A stretch of DNA of 52,559 nucleotides from an uncultured Clostridia bacterium (GCA_947624525.1 CANQKT010000003.1:1-52559), one strand, 5' to 3'. Counted from the first letter of the stretch, positions 34,907 through 43,987 are shown. The notes: generated by a model not told the origin, from the sequence alone. Program-made: numbers and translations.

Positions 34907-36625
34907 TTAATCTATCTTAGGATTTACATTTATGGTAGAATTATTCGTATAAATCACCATTCCCGGCTTACTAGCAGAAGGCTTTTTTACATATCTGCCT
35001 AAGGTATAATCAACAGGGACATTAGAAGAAAGCCTAGCCTTGCTATAATATGCAACTATTTGTGCACATTTTATTATTACATCAATAGAAGGAGTGGTAT
35101 TATTTGTTTGTAGAATTCCATGACTTCCATGAATATCTTTTGTATGAAACCACATATCATTATGTTTCAGTATTTTAGTTGATAAATAGTCATTTTGTTT
35201 ATTATTTTTGCCTACTAGAAAAGTATAATTATCAACTTTGAATTCTATAGGAACATATTCCTTATCAACTTTCTTATTTTTATTTTTCAGTTTAGTAGAT
35301 TTAACGTTTTTAGAAGACAAATTATTCTTATTAAAAAATAATTCATTTTCTTTTATTTCACTATAAATCTCATCAATATCTGAAATTGTTTTTGCATTGT
35401 CTAAAGAAAATATAATAGTTTCAATATAATTTAATTCCTCAATAGTTTCTAATTTTTGAGTATTAACTATTTCTAATGCATTTTTAAGTTTATTATACTT
35501 TTTAAAATAATTTTTTGCATTAATTGAAGGTGTAAGATGTTTGTCAACAGGTATTTTAATAGAATTATTATTATCATAGTAATTTTCAACTTCTATGTAG
35601 TCAGTATCAAATTTTTTAAAATTATACATGTTAGCAGTTATTAGTTCCCCATAAAGTTTGAAAACATCTTTATTTGCACATTCTTTTAATTTAGCATTTA
35701 TATTATTTAGTTTTTTTGTTATCTTTTTCAATGTTCCACTAACCAATTTTAGAACAGAGTTTCTATAGGTTATGAAATCTGAAGTATTTTCTTTTAATGT
35801 ATAGAAATCATCAATAAAGAAATTCAGATAAGGAATAGAAGATGTATCTTCGTTGTTTGAAGGTTTATTCAGTGTTATAGTATAATCATTATTATAATTC
35901 TTTAGATAGATATTTTGATTGAGACAACCCATTAAGTAATTATAGATTTTTCGTAAGTTATCAAGGGTAACTTTATTTTCAATATTTTGTTCACCTAAAA
36001 TACTTTGAATTAATAATCTGCTAATACCATTAAAAGTATTAGAAATACCAACATCTAAACTATCTAAGTTCTTACAATAAGAATAGAATTCATCAAAATC
36101 TTTTATATTAAGTAAATCTAATTTACTATTATCAGGTAAATCATAAGGATGGGCAGGTAGTATATCTCTTATTGAATTACTAGTTGAATCTAAATGTCTT
36201 AGGCTATCAATGATTATACTTTTGTCATTTAAAAGAATTATATTACTATGTTTTCCCATTAACTCAATGACTAGTTTCTTTATGATTAAATCATTTAGTT
36301 CATTATAACATTCAAGCTCTATTATAACTATTCTTTCTAATCCAGGAGTAGATATGTTTTTTATTTTCCCTCCAATAAGATGCTTACGTAAAAGCATACA
36401 AAAGCTTGGAGCATTTATAGGATTTGGTTTACTGTTTGTGGTTAAGTTTATTCTGTAATTATCTGAACCAATTGAACAATTTAGAGCATAATTTTTTCCA
36501 TTGATATATATGCCTAAAATTATTTCGTTTTTATTTGGCTCGAAGACCTTATTGATTTTTCCCCCTAAGATGAAGTTGTTTAGTTCATTGACTATTGATT
36601 TTGTGACTATACCATCAAAGGCCAT
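34907..36625 (-). CDS. rqcH: RqcH, NFACT-family ribosome quality-control factor (FbpA-like)
   Basis: 572 residues. The N-terminal NFACT-N domain starts MAFDGIVTKSIVNELN, with GGKINKVFEPNKNEI and MLLRKHLIGGKI. Two coiled-coil arms (about 290-430) are followed by the NFACT-R domain (FLVGKNNKQNDYLSTKIL, then DMWFHTKDIHGSHGIL). In Bacillota RqcH binds stalled 50S-peptidyl-tRNA complexes and adds C-terminal Ala tails. A gene for rescuing stalled translation is notable in a genome that may stall at CGG. The start ATG lies behind AGGAGG. Confidence 0.95.
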   Translation of the reverse strand: MAFDGIVTKSIVNELNNFILGGKINKVFEPNKNEIILGIYINGKNYALNCSIGSDNYRINLTTNSKPNPINAPSFCMLLRKHLIGGKIKNISTPGLERIVIIELECYNELNDLIIKKLVIELMGKHSNIILLNDKSIIIDSLRHLDSTSNSIRDILPAHPYDLPDNSKLDLLNIKDFDEFYSYCKNLDSLDVGISNTFNGISRLLIQSILGEQNIENKVTLDNLRKIYNYLMGCLNQNIYLKNYNNDYTITLNKPSNNEDTSSIPYLNFFIDDFYTLKENTSDFITYRNSVLKLVSGTLKKITKKLNNINAKLKECANKDVFKLYGELITANMYNFKKFDTDYIEVENYYDNNNSIKIPVDKHLTPSINAKNYFKKYNKLKNALEIVNTQKLETIEELNYIETIIFSLDNAKTISDIDEIYSEIKENELFFNKNNLSSKNVKSTKLKNKNKKVDKEYVPIEFKVDNYTFLVGKNNKQNDYLSTKILKHNDMWFHTKDIHGSHGILQTNNTTPSIDVIIKCAQIVAYYSKARLSSNVPVDYTLGRYVKKPSASKPGMVIYTNNSTINVNPKID

Positions 36626-36709
36626 GGCATTTTTCCTCCTTGTTATTATAAAAATTGGTTATATTATATAGTAAAAATGGAGATTACGCAACTATTAATT
36701 GCTTTTATC

Positions 36710-36752
36710 CAGGATAAAGACATGAAAAATTTTTTTAATGGTCTTTATCCTG
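36710..36752. promoter_or_regulatory. Inverted repeat upstream of the SUMF1-like gene
   Basis: CAGGATAAAGAC (36710-36721) and GTCTTTATCCTG (36741-36752) are a perfect 12-bp inverted repeat with a 19-bp spacer, in the divergent gap between rqcH and the SUMF1-like gene. It could be an operator or a hairpin end of an inserted segment. TTGACA at 36769 and TATAAT at 36787 lie nearby, but their 12-bp spacing is too short for a normal promoter. Confidence 0.5.
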
Positions 36753-36869
36753 AATAGCGGAAAAAATATTGACAAATCAGCAAAGATATAATACAATTTT
36801 TTTGTCTAGTGTTAAACACACTTGATACATCATACGCATACTAAAAGTCTGAAACAGGAGGGGTCTATT

Positions 36870-37559
36870 ATGAACAAAGAAATGTCCGCAACTTATTCAG
36901 ATGGCCGGTTTAATATAACAAATCCGGCAGGCTTTTCCTATAAGGAAGGCACAATCGATACAGGCTATGTAATTAAAGACATGGACGGAAATGAGTATGT
37001 ACGTATTCCAGCTGGTTATAATACTGAAGGTACGTATGTAAGAGGTTTTTGGATTTCCAGATTTGAAGTTTCTAAAGGAAAAGACAAAATGCCTCAGTCA
37101 AAAGCCAATGAAACACCTTGGGTAGACATTAATTACTATGATGCATTAGCTGTAGCAGAAAGTATTAGTGCTTATCTGATTTCAAAGGAAGAGTATGCAC
37201 GCATTTGTATGTGGCTGGTTGAGACTGGAACAGCAACATTTGAACAGGTATATGTAAATGGAAAAGGCTTGGGTAATTATTCCAGATCAAATATACTTGC
37301 AAAAACTGGTTCTAATCCTAATTGGGTATGCAATAATATTTATGACTTTTTTGGAAACGGATACACATGGACAACTGAAAAATCTGAACTGTATGATCAC
37401 CATAGAATAATTAAAGGTGGCCACGGAATGGAATTTGGAAGCGAGAGATGTTATCCACCTAGCAATAGAAGCTGGGAAAATCCTAATACTGGTCGTAGCA
37501 ATATTACTTTTCGTATTGTAATACACGACAGTGATGGAGAAGATGAAGAAAAGGTTTAA
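36870..37559 (+). CDS. SUMF1/formylglycine-generating-enzyme-fold protein
   Basis: 229 residues from ATG 36870 (RBS CAGGAGGGG). VRIPAGYNTEGTYVRGFWIS and RFEVSKG open an FGE-sulfatase/SUMF1 fold, with NNIYDFFGNGYTWTTE and the closing NITFRIVIH. The Cys pair of true formylglycine-generating enzymes is not evident, so a non-catalytic or ligand-binding role is likely. Codon usage is richer in C and G than in neighbours (including a CGG codon at 36906 read as Arg in DGRF), suggesting recent acquisition. A related but longer gene lies at 50487. Confidence 0.72.
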   Translation: MNKEMSATYSDGRFNITNPAGFSYKEGTIDTGYVIKDMDGNEYVRIPAGYNTEGTYVRGFWISRFEVSKGKDKMPQSKANETPWVDINYYDALAVAESISAYLISKEEYARICMWLVETGTATFEQVYVNGKGLGNYSRSNILAKTGSNPNWVCNNIYDFFGNGYTWTTEKSELYDHHRIIKGGHGMEFGSERCYPPSNRSWENPNTGRSNITFRIVIHDSDGEDEEKV

Positions 37560-37567
37560 AATTATAA

Positions 37568-37594
37568 GAGGGTGTTCTATAATAGAATACCCTC
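37568..37594 (+). terminator. Hairpin after the SUMF1-like gene
   Basis: GAGGGTGTTCTA (37568-37579) pairs with TAGAATACCCTC (37583-37594) with one G-U pair and a 3-nt loop, followed by TTAATATAATT. The T-run is weak but the stem is strong. Confidence 0.7.
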
Positions 37595-37650
37595 TTAATA
37601 TAATTAAAAATACTAAGGAAAATACAATCTTGAAAAAAATAAAAAAAGTA

Positions 37651-37679
37651 TTGACAAATAAAATAAAAGTTGTTATTAT
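37651..37679 (+). promoter_or_regulatory. Promoter of tRNA-His
   Basis: TTGACA (37651-37656) and TATTAT (37674-37679), 17 bp apart, lie 43 bp before the tRNA. Confidence 0.75.
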
Positions 37680-37721
37680 ATACAATAGTTACACGAAAAG
37701 TGTATTTTATAATTAAACGGT

Positions 37722-37799
37722 GGTGGAATTAGCTCAGATGGTTAGAGCGCTGGATTGTGGCTCCAGAGGTCGCGGGTTCGAATCCCGTATTCCATCCCA
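37722..37799 (+). tRNA. tRNA-His (GTG anticodon)
   Basis: A complete cloverleaf. The anticodon loop TTGTGGC is closed by CTGGA/TCCAG, so the anticodon is GTG (His). The T arm contains GGTTCGAATCC. The 5' end carries the extra G(-1), which pairs with C73, the histidine identity element, and the 3' CCA is encoded. It sits directly upstream of the his leader and his genes. A 10-bp terminator follows at 37805. Confidence 0.96.
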
Positions 37800-37804
37800 C
37801 AATT

Positions 37805-37845
37805 GAGCCAACTCAAGAGAGTTTCAAAAGAGTTGGCTCTCATTA
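37805..37845 (+). terminator. Terminator after tRNA-His
   Basis: GAGCCAACTC (37805-37814) pairs perfectly with GAGTTGGCTC (37830-37839) over a 15-nt loop, followed by TCATTACAT. The T-run is poor, but position and stem support termination or processing. Confidence 0.65.
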
Positions 37846-37881
37846 CATAAAATAAAACTGTAAAAAAAGAAGGTTGACATT

Positions 37882-37944
37882 ATGAAAATAGATATTATAA
37901 AAATAAAATTACATCATCATTGTAGGAGCACTTGTATAGCGTAA
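37882..37944 (+). CDS. hisL: his operon leader peptide with three consecutive His codons
   Basis: A 20-codon ORF from ATG 37882 to TAA 37944 with RBS AGAAGG about 8 nt upstream, encoding MKIDIIKIKL, then HHHCRSTCIA. The codons CAT CAT CAT at 37912-37920 precede a chain of hairpins and a strong terminator that ends 68 bp before hisZ. This is the arrangement of classical leader-peptide attenuation as in enterobacterial hisL. In Gram-positives T-boxes are more usual for this job. Translation is inferred, but the His run in front of his genes is hard to explain otherwise. Confidence 0.75.
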   Translation: MKIDIIKIKLHHHCRSTCIA

Positions 37945-38040
37945 TTAATACGTAGGTACGAGTGCTAATGGTTCGTGCCTACAATGCGTAAATAAAGAGC
38001 TATGTAGGTTTTCAATACAAAACTTACATAGCTCTTTTTG
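37921..38040 (+). promoter_or_regulatory. his attenuator: alternative hairpins and terminator
   Basis: AGCACTTGTA (37927-37936) can pair with TACGAGTGCT (37957-37966). The overlapping GTAGGTACGA (37952-37961) can pair instead with TCGTGCCTAC (37973-37982), so the two are mutually exclusive. A third stem, GAGCTATGTA (37997-38006) with TACATAGCTC, is followed by TTTTT at 38034-38038 and is an intrinsic terminator. CCTACA (37978-37983) could also pair with TGTAGG (38003-38008) in the terminator arm. I could not settle which pairing is the antiterminator. Confidence 0.7.
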
Positions 38041-38107
38041 ATGGTAAATCATTGAATTATTTTTTTATTTGAATCACTATTTATAAATTTTAGAAAGGAA
38101 GAACAAG

Positions 38108-39109
38108 ATGGAAAATTATAAATTTTTAATACCAGAAGAAAGCAATGGAGTAATTGTAAAAAATATTTCTGACTTAAGAAGAATTGAAGAAGACATAAGA
38201 AAAGTTTTTGTAAAATACAATTACCAAGAAACACTAATGCCTACATTCGAATTTATGGATTTATATAGAAATATTTATAGTAATATTGATTATGGGCAAA
38301 CTTATAATTTTATAAATGACAAGGGGGAAAATATAGCTCTAAGATGGGATTTTACAGTTCCACTCGCGAGATTTTATGTTTCACAAAATAAAGAAAAAGA
38401 TGATATCGGAAGATATAGTTATTTTGGAAGCATATTTAGAAAACCTGAAAAATTAATGGGAAAAATGAGTGAATATTATCAAGCTGGAATAGAATTAATA
38501 AATGTTCCTGGAATTAAAGGTGAAAAAGAAATTTTAGATATATTAATTGAAACATTACCATACTTAAATCTGAAAAGACTAAAGATAGAAATGGGCTCTT
38601 CTTTATTTTTTGAAAGAGTATTTGAATTAACAGGTAAAAAAGAAGAACTAATTGCAATACTTGCAAAAAAGAATATTAGTGAAATGCGTAAATTTATTGA
38701 AAAAAATGCATTTGATGAAAAACTAAATAATTTATTATTAAAACTTCCAAGATTATGTGGTAAAGTTTCTATATTGGATAATTTAATAAACACTTTAGAT
38801 GATGATAAATTATTACAAGCCTTAAATGAGCTAAAGAAACTATATGAAATAATAAGAGTAAATAACAATGATTATGAAATTATTTTTGATTTGTCTATGG
38901 TACCAAAAATGCAATATTACACAGGACTTATATTTAAGGTATATAGTGAATATGTGCCAGACCCAATTATAACAGGTGGTAGATATGATAAATTATTAGA
39001 AAAATTTGGAAAAGATGTACCTGCTATTGGTTTTGCATATTATATGGATAGTGTGGTAAAAGCAAGTAAGAGGGAGTGTGAAAGAAATGTTGAAAATTGC
39101 AATAACTAA
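38108..39109 (+). CDS. hisZ: ATP phosphoribosyltransferase regulatory subunit
   Basis: 333 residues, a HisRS catalytic-core paralogue lacking the anticodon-binding domain. [17 protein letters not shown] and [11 protein letters not shown] correspond to HisRS motifs that are altered, and there is no C-terminal Rossmann-like domain, as in HisZ. It forms a complex with short HisG, encoded next, and is needed for its activity and His feedback. The end overlaps the hisG start by 23 nt. Confidence 0.93.
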   Translation: MENYKFLIPEESNGVIVKNISDLRRIEEDIRKVFVKYNYQETLMPTFEFMDLYRNIYSNIDYGQTYNFINDKGENIALRWDFTVPLARFYVSQNKEKDDIGRYSYFGSIFRKPEKLMGKMSEYYQAGIELINVPGIKGEKEILDILIETLPYLNLKRLKIEMGSSLFFERVFELTGKKEELIAILAKKNISEMRKFIEKNAFDEKLNNLLLKLPRLCGKVSILDNLINTLDDDKLLQALNELKKLYEIIRVNNNDYEIIFDLSMVPKMQYYTGLIFKVYSEYVPDPIITGGRYDKLLEKFGKDVPAIGFAYYMDSVVKASKRECERNVENCNN

Positions 39110-39722
39110 GGGAAGAATTGAAAAAAAATTTTGTGAATTATTAAAGGTAGCTGGCTATGATGTTGATCCTATCTTAAATAAGGATAGAGAGCTTCAAATA
39201 AAAACAAAAGATGATATTGAAGTGATTTTTGCTAAATCAAATGATGTTTTAACATTTCTTGAACATGGTATAGTTGATATAGGAATTGTTGGCAAAGACA
39301 CACTGATAGAAAGTAATTTTTTAGATTATTATGAATTGTTAGATTTGGAAACAGGAAAATGCAAATTTTGTTTGGCAGCATATCCATCATACAGAACAAA
39401 AACATTTAATAGAAGAAAAAGAATTGCAACCAAATACCCAAAAGTTGCTAGACAATTTTTTGAAGGTAAACAAGAAAATGTTGAAATTATTAAGTTAGAA
39501 GGTTCTGTTGAACTTGGACCTGTTGTGGGAATGACAGATGCAATAGTAGATATTGTTGAAACAGGAAGCACATTAAAAGCAAATGGTTTAGAGATTGTAG
39601 AAGAAATATGTGATATTAGTACAAGGCTAATAGTCAATAGAGTTAGCATTAAATTTAAAAACAAAGAAATATATAAAATGGTTGATGATTTAGATAGAGC
39701 AATTAAATCTATCAAAGAATAA
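39087..39722 (+). CDS. hisG: ATP phosphoribosyltransferase, short form
   Basis: 211 residues from ATG 39087 ([15 protein letters not shown]); AGGGAGTG is correctly spaced for it, so the in-frame GTG at 39078 is not used. VGKDTLIE and the PRPP-binding [20 protein letters not shown] are typical. It lacks the C-terminal regulatory domain of long HisG, consistent with dependence on the HisZ encoded upstream. First committed enzyme of histidine synthesis. Confidence 0.96.
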   Translation: MLKIAITKGRIEKKFCELLKVAGYDVDPILNKDRELQIKTKDDIEVIFAKSNDVLTFLEHGIVDIGIVGKDTLIESNFLDYYELLDLETGKCKFCLAAYPSYRTKTFNRRKRIATKYPKVARQFFEGKQENVEIIKLEGSVELGPVVGMTDAIVDIVETGSTLKANGLEIVEEICDISTRLIVNRVSIKFKNKEIYKMVDDLDRAIKSIKE

Positions 39723-39752
39723 ATTATTTAAATTTAAAGGAGGAATTTTATT

Positions 39753-41066
39753 ATGAAAGAAAAAGTATTACCAAAAACATTACCAGGATTTATGGAGTTA
39801 TTGCCTAATGAGCAAATTTTATTTAATGAAATGAAAGAAAAAATTCAAAAATCATATGAAAGATTTGGCTTTTTACCACTAGATACACCTATTATAGAAT
39901 CATCAGATGTGTTATTAGCAAAGGCTGGTGGAGAAACAGAAAAACAAATTTACAGATTTAATAAAGGTGAATCAGATTTATCACTAAGATTTGATTTGAC
40001 TGTACCACTAGCAAAATATGTAGCTGAATATTACTCAAATTTAACTTTCCCATTTAGAAGATATCAAATAGGAAAGGTTTACAGAGGAGAAAAAGCACAA
40101 AGAGGAAGATATCGTGAATTCTATCAATGTGATATAGATATAATTGGAGAAGATGAATTGAGTTTAATAAATGATGCTGAAATGCCTAGTATTATTTATA
40201 ATACTTTTAGAGAATTAGGATTTGATGATTTTACAATAAGTATCAATAATAGAAAAATTTTGAATGGATTATTTGCAGCATTGGGACTTAATGATAAATC
40301 AGTTGATATATTAAGAATAATTGATAAGATTGACAAAATAGGAAAAGAAAATGTAGTAAAAGAAATTAAAGACTTAGGTGTTGAACAAAATAAGGTTGAT
40401 ACTATTATGAATTTTATTAGTATTACAGGAAATGTAGAAGAAACAATTAATTCATTAAGAAATCTAAATATAGATAATGAATTATTTAATTTAGGTATAA
40501 ATGAATTAGAGACTGTTGCATCTAATATTAAATTATTTGGAGTTCCAACTGAGAATTACAAAATAGATTTAACAATAGCTAGAGGGTTAGATTATTATAC
40601 AGGAACCGTTTATGAAACATTCTTAAATCAATACAGACAATTAGGAAGTGTATGTTCTGGTGGAAGATATGATAATTTATCAAGTTATTATACAGATAAG
40701 AAAATGCCAGGTGTTGGTGTTTCAATTGGACTTACAAGATTATTCTTCCAACTTACAGATAATAAAATAATAGAGGCTGGAAACAGGTCAATTTCAAAAG
40801 TAATGATTGTTTCTATGGTGGATGATTTCAACAAAAGCATTGAAGTTGCAACAAAATTAAGAGAAAATGGTATAAATACTCAAATATTTACAGATAAGGC
40901 TAAAATAAAGAAACAATTTAATTATGCTAACAAACTAGGAATTCCTTATGTAATCGTAATTGGAGAGGATGAAATTAATAATAATGTGGTTTCTTTAAAG
41001 AATATGATTGATGGAGAACAAAAGACAGTAACTTTAGAAGATGCTATAAAAATAATAAAAGCGTAA
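39753..41066 (+). CDS. hisS: Histidyl-tRNA synthetase
   Basis: 437 residues with the complete class II core: LRFDLTVPLAKYVAEY (motif 2 region), RGEKAQRGRYREFYQCDID, ARGLDYYTGTVYE (His-A) and CSGGRYDNL, plus a C-terminal anticodon-binding domain (VMIVSMVDDF to VVSLKNM). It lies inside the his biosynthetic cluster, so charging and synthesis of histidine share the leader attenuator. A second, foreign-looking HisRS is encoded at 44083. Confidence 0.96.
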   Translation: MKEKVLPKTLPGFMELLPNEQILFNEMKEKIQKSYERFGFLPLDTPIIESSDVLLAKAGGETEKQIYRFNKGESDLSLRFDLTVPLAKYVAEYYSNLTFPFRRYQIGKVYRGEKAQRGRYREFYQCDIDIIGEDELSLINDAEMPSIIYNTFRELGFDDFTISINNRKILNGLFAALGLNDKSVDILRIIDKIDKIGKENVVKEIKDLGVEQNKVDTIMNFISITGNVEETINSLRNLNIDNELFNLGINELETVASNIKLFGVPTENYKIDLTIARGLDYYTGTVYETFLNQYRQLGSVCSGGRYDNLSSYYTDKKMPGVGVSIGLTRLFFQLTDNKIIEAGNRSISKVMIVSMVDDFNKSIEVATKLRENGINTQIFTDKAKIKKQFNYANKLGIPYVIVIGEDEINNNVVSLKNMIDGEQKTVTLEDAIKIIKA

Positions 41067-41087
41067 TTATGAATGGGGGAAATATTA

Positions 41088-41738
41088 ATGGAACCAGATT
41101 TTAATAAAATGAAGTTAATACCTGCAATAGTTCAGGATTATAAAACAAAAGAAGTTTTAATGTTAGCATATGTAAATGAAGAAAGTTATAAATATATGAT
41201 AGAGAACAAACAAACTTGCTTCTATTCAAGAAGTAGGCAAGAACTATGGCACAAAGGTGAAACATCAGGTGATTTTCAAAATATAAAAGGAATGTATTTA
41301 GATTGTGATAAAGATACATTATTAATATATGTTGAACAACTTGGAAAAGGTGCTTGCCATACAGGCAGTTATTCATGTTTCTTCAATGAAATAATGCAAT
41401 TTGAAGATGAAAGTAATAATAGTATTATTGAAGAAGTATATAATCAAATAAAAGATCGAGATAAAAACCCAAAAGAAAATTCATATACAAATTATTTGTT
41501 GAATGAAGGTATTGATAAAATATGTAAGAAAGTCGGAGAAGAAGCAACTGAAACGGTAATTGCTGCAAAAAATACAAATAAAGATGAACTTATAGGGGAA
41601 ATATCTGATTTGGTGTATCATGTGTTAGTTTTAATGTATAATAGAAATATTGGCTTAGAAGATGTACAAGGTAAACTTATAGAAAGGCACAAAATACAAG
41701 GAAATAAGAAAAAGAAACATATCAAAGGAGATTATTAA
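41088..41738 (+). CDS. hisIE: Bifunctional phosphoribosyl-AMP cyclohydrolase / phosphoribosyl-ATP pyrophosphatase
   Basis: 216 residues from ATG 41088 (GGGGGA upstream); an in-frame ATG at 41073 is possible but poorly supplied with an RBS. The N-terminal HisI half shows FYSRSRQELWHKGETSG, DCDKDTL and GKGACHTGSYSCF with its zinc Cys. The C-terminal HisE half shows KVGEEATETVIAAKN and LIGEISDLVYHVLVLM. It performs steps 2 and 3 of histidine synthesis. hisA, B, C, D, F and H are not in the window. Confidence 0.96.
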   Translation: MEPDFNKMKLIPAIVQDYKTKEVLMLAYVNEESYKYMIENKQTCFYSRSRQELWHKGETSGDFQNIKGMYLDCDKDTLLIYVEQLGKGACHTGSYSCFFNEIMQFEDESNNSIIEEVYNQIKDRDKNPKENSYTNYLLNEGIDKICKKVGEEATETVIAAKNTNKDELIGEISDLVYHVLVLMYNRNIGLEDVQGKLIERHKIQGNKKKKHIKGDY

Positions 41739-41742
41739 TAAA

Positions 41743-42430
41743 ATGGAAAATAATAACTTTGTAAAATATAAGGATTTATTAACAATTAAAGAGTATGATG
41801 AAGAAATGAATAAAGAAGAATTTGTTTTTTTACCTCTTGAACATGAACTTGTTGTAGGTATATATAAGAATAATAGAAATATGTTAGAATATGGTCGACA
41901 AGTGCCTGTGAGGAAAACTGTTTATGAGAAATTAATTGAAGTAGCTAAAAAAGTTAAAAAAATAAATGAGAATTATAAATTAGTGGTTGTATATGGATAT
42001 AGAGACATGAAAAAACAGGTAAAGTATTTTAATGAAATATATGAGGAATCTAAAGATATGTTTGATAATGAATTAGATTTACTTGAATATATTCATGAAA
42101 AAATTGCTGTCCCAGAAGTATCAGGACACCCAACACGGTGGGGCAGTAGATATATTAATATATGATACCAAAGAAAAAGAATACCTAGACTATGGTTCAG
42201 AAATTTTAGATTATAGTTCAAATGATTGCTACTATCATAATAAAAAAATAAGTGATAAAGCAAAGCAAAATAGAGAAATATTAAGGAAAATTATGATGAG
42301 TGAGGGATTTGCTCCATATGATGGGGAGTGGTGGCATTTTTCTTATGGAGATAAAGAATGGGCATTCTATTATAAAAAAAGAAAAGCTTTATATAATCAG
42401 GTAATGGCGGAGGAAGTGTATAAGAATTAA
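41743..42430 (+). CDS. VanX/M15-family D-Ala-D-Ala peptidase, with a +1 shift at an in-frame CGG
   Basis: Start ATG 41743 behind AAAGGAG. The first 131 codons include VVVYGYRDMKKQVKYF and end VSGHPT. The codon at 42136 is CGG; skipping its C gives GGAVDILIYDT, completing the zinc motif SGHPTGGAVD (H129, D136), and the frame then runs through APYDGEWWHFSYGD, with the catalytic Glu and third zinc ligand His near 197. Total 228 residues, a full M15D-type domain. The zero frame ends at TGA 42165. No signal peptide is seen, so a cytoplasmic dipeptidase is likelier than a wall carboxypeptidase. It starts 4 bp after hisIE and is probably co-transcribed. Confidence 0.8.
42136..42138 (+). other. Putative +1 frameshift site (CGG) in the VanX-like gene
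   Basis: Context CCA-ACA-C-GGT-GGG-GCA. Codon 132 in the zero frame is CGG. The +1 frame supplies the Gly-Gly of the conserved HxxGGAxD zinc motif. Confidence 0.72.
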
Positions 42431-42438
42431 TTAGGGTA

Positions 42439-42468
42439 TTGACATCATAGCAATAATGGTTATATAAT
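42439..42468 (+). promoter_or_regulatory. Promoter of the racemase/GNAT pair
   Basis: TTGACA (42439-42444) and TATAAT (42463-42468) are 18 bp apart. A palindromic leader hairpin, ATAGAATATA with TATATTCTAT, follows at about 42493-42516, before the RBS GAAGGGAG. Confidence 0.75.
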
Positions 42469-42544
42469 ATGCTCGTAAATTTTTCACTAACATAGAATAT
42501 ATTTTTATATTCTATCCTCAATTCAGAAGGGAGTATGATTTCAT

Positions 42545-43372
42545 ATGATTAAGGAACATGGTGGACAACATCAAACCGGTGTAGTTAAGTATGCTATTTG
42601 CAAACCAGGAGGTAATGATACTGCTCTTGTGTATGGTAGCGATTACACACAGGAACAAAAGAAGTGCATCAATGACGTAATTATGGAAAAACACTCTAAT
42701 GTTGAACAGGTAGGTTTTATTGACTTCAATAAAAAACCTGAACTTCAGATGGCAGGTGGAGAGTTTTGTGGTAATGCAACAAGAAGTGCAGCAAATCTTT
42801 ATCTTGATGGAAAAGCAGGAAGTATTAAAATTATTGTAAACGGTAAAGATGTAATTGATGCAGGTGTTGATGACAACAAGAATGCTTGGTGTGAGATTCC
42901 GCTATATCACGGAGATGACACAATTACTTCAAATGACGAAGGCATTTATTTCGTTAGAATGAATGGTATGGTCAGTGTTGTTATTCAAGAAGACATCGCA
43001 GCATCATACTTACAGCAGAGAGACAAACTGAAAGAAGCTGGAATGAACATTATCAAGAAGTATAACTTAGAAGATAATGAGGCAGTTGGAGTAATGTTTT
43101 GTGAATGTATCGAAGGTACAATAAAGATTAATCCTGTTGTATGGGTAAAATCAATTAATACTTTATTTTACGAAACTGCTTGTGGTTCTGGGACTACTGC
43201 AGTAGCTATGGTAAAGTCATTCAATGAGAAAAAAAGTCTTGTTGTGGATATTATCCAGCCATCAGAGATGATTATCACTGCAAACATTACAATGGAAAAT
43301 GATAGAATTAGTAAAGCTATCATTTCAGGACCTGTAGAAAGTGATGGAGTTGTATATTCTGTCGATATCTGA
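42545..43372 (+). CDS. DapF-fold amino-acid racemase/epimerase (histidine-racemase-like)
   Basis: 275 residues with the diaminopimelate epimerase/proline racemase fold. The two catalytic Cys motifs are intact: AGGEFCGNATRSAAN (about 75-90) and ETACGSGTTAVA (about 220). The protein is diverged from housekeeping DapF and recalls CntK-type histidine racemases. Its linkage to a GNAT and a second histidyl-tRNA synthetase makes histidine a plausible substrate (inference). Base composition and codon use are richer in G+C than native genes. Own promoter at 42439. Confidence 0.75.
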   Translation: MIKEHGGQHQTGVVKYAICKPGGNDTALVYGSDYTQEQKKCINDVIMEKHSNVEQVGFIDFNKKPELQMAGGEFCGNATRSAANLYLDGKAGSIKIIVNGKDVIDAGVDDNKNAWCEIPLYHGDDTITSNDEGIYFVRMNGMVSVVIQEDIAASYLQQRDKLKEAGMNIIKKYNLEDNEAVGVMFCECIEGTIKINPVVWVKSINTLFYETACGSGTTAVAMVKSFNEKKSLVVDIIQPSEMIITANITMENDRISKAIISGPVESDGVVYSVDI

Positions 43373-43385
43373 TTAAGGAGGATTT

Positions 43386-43931
43386 ATGATGGAAAATGTG
43401 AACATTATGGCAATTACGCCTGAAAGGATGCAGGACTTTATAAGCTTGTATCGGGTTTTCGAAGAACCGCCCTATGAAGAGTATTATACAGATGAGTTTC
43501 TTATAAACGAATATAAACGGCTTGTAGAGTTAGGAAATGTATATGGCTATTACATTAACGACAAGTGCGTAGGTATGACAGCATTCTATAAATCTGCTAA
43601 CGAAAATGGACTGGTTGACCCGGAACATCCTGTGCATTACGAACATCCAGAAAAAGTAGCGTATTTCTCTGATGTTACGGTACTTAAAGAATATCGTTGC
43701 AGAGGAATTGGTAGCAAACTGATGGAATTTGCTTTTGAAAAAAGCAAAGAAGAAGGTTGTACAAAAATGTATATGAGAACGTTGCAGAAGGGACAGTCTA
43801 TGTCATACGGCATAGCAATAAAACATGGTTTTAAAGTCCTTAAGAATGTCGAACAGTCTGTTGTACAGGAAAGAGTATCTGCTGAGAGAGCAATCGAAGA
43901 TTGTAGAATCTTCCTTGAGAAAAACCTTTAA
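43386..43931 (+). CDS. GNAT-family N-acetyltransferase
   Basis: 181 residues. VAYFSDVTVLKEYRCRGIGS then KLMEFAF is the acetyl-CoA-binding motif A (about 95-122). It follows the racemase by 13 bp behind AAGGAGG, so the two form an operon ended by a terminator at 43945. It has two CGG codons (43452 and 43518) that must be read as Arg for the frame to stay open, unlike native genes here. The substrate is unknown; an amino acid or aminoacyl derivative fits the context. Confidence 0.85.
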   Translation: MMENVNIMAITPERMQDFISLYRVFEEPPYEEYYTDEFLINEYKRLVELGNVYGYYINDKCVGMTAFYKSANENGLVDPEHPVHYEHPEKVAYFSDVTVLKEYRCRGIGSKLMEFAFEKSKEEGCTKMYMRTLQKGQSMSYGIAIKHGFKVLKNVEQSVVQERVSAERAIEDCRIFLEKNL

Positions 43932-43944
43932 TAAAATGTTCATA

Positions 43945-43978
43945 AAAAACGAGAGGATTGTTTCTTCTCGTTTTTTTA
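43945..43978 (+). terminator. Terminator after the GNAT gene
   Basis: AAAAACGAGA pairs with TCTCGTTTTT over a loop of about 11 nt, with seven T at the end. A canonical intrinsic terminator. Confidence 0.9.
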
Positions 43979-43987
43979 TTAAAAAAA

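Noticed and set aside
36769..36792. TTGACA and TATAAT as promoter of the SUMF1-like gene
   Set aside because: The 12-bp spacing is too short for a sigma-A promoter; the real promoter is not clear.
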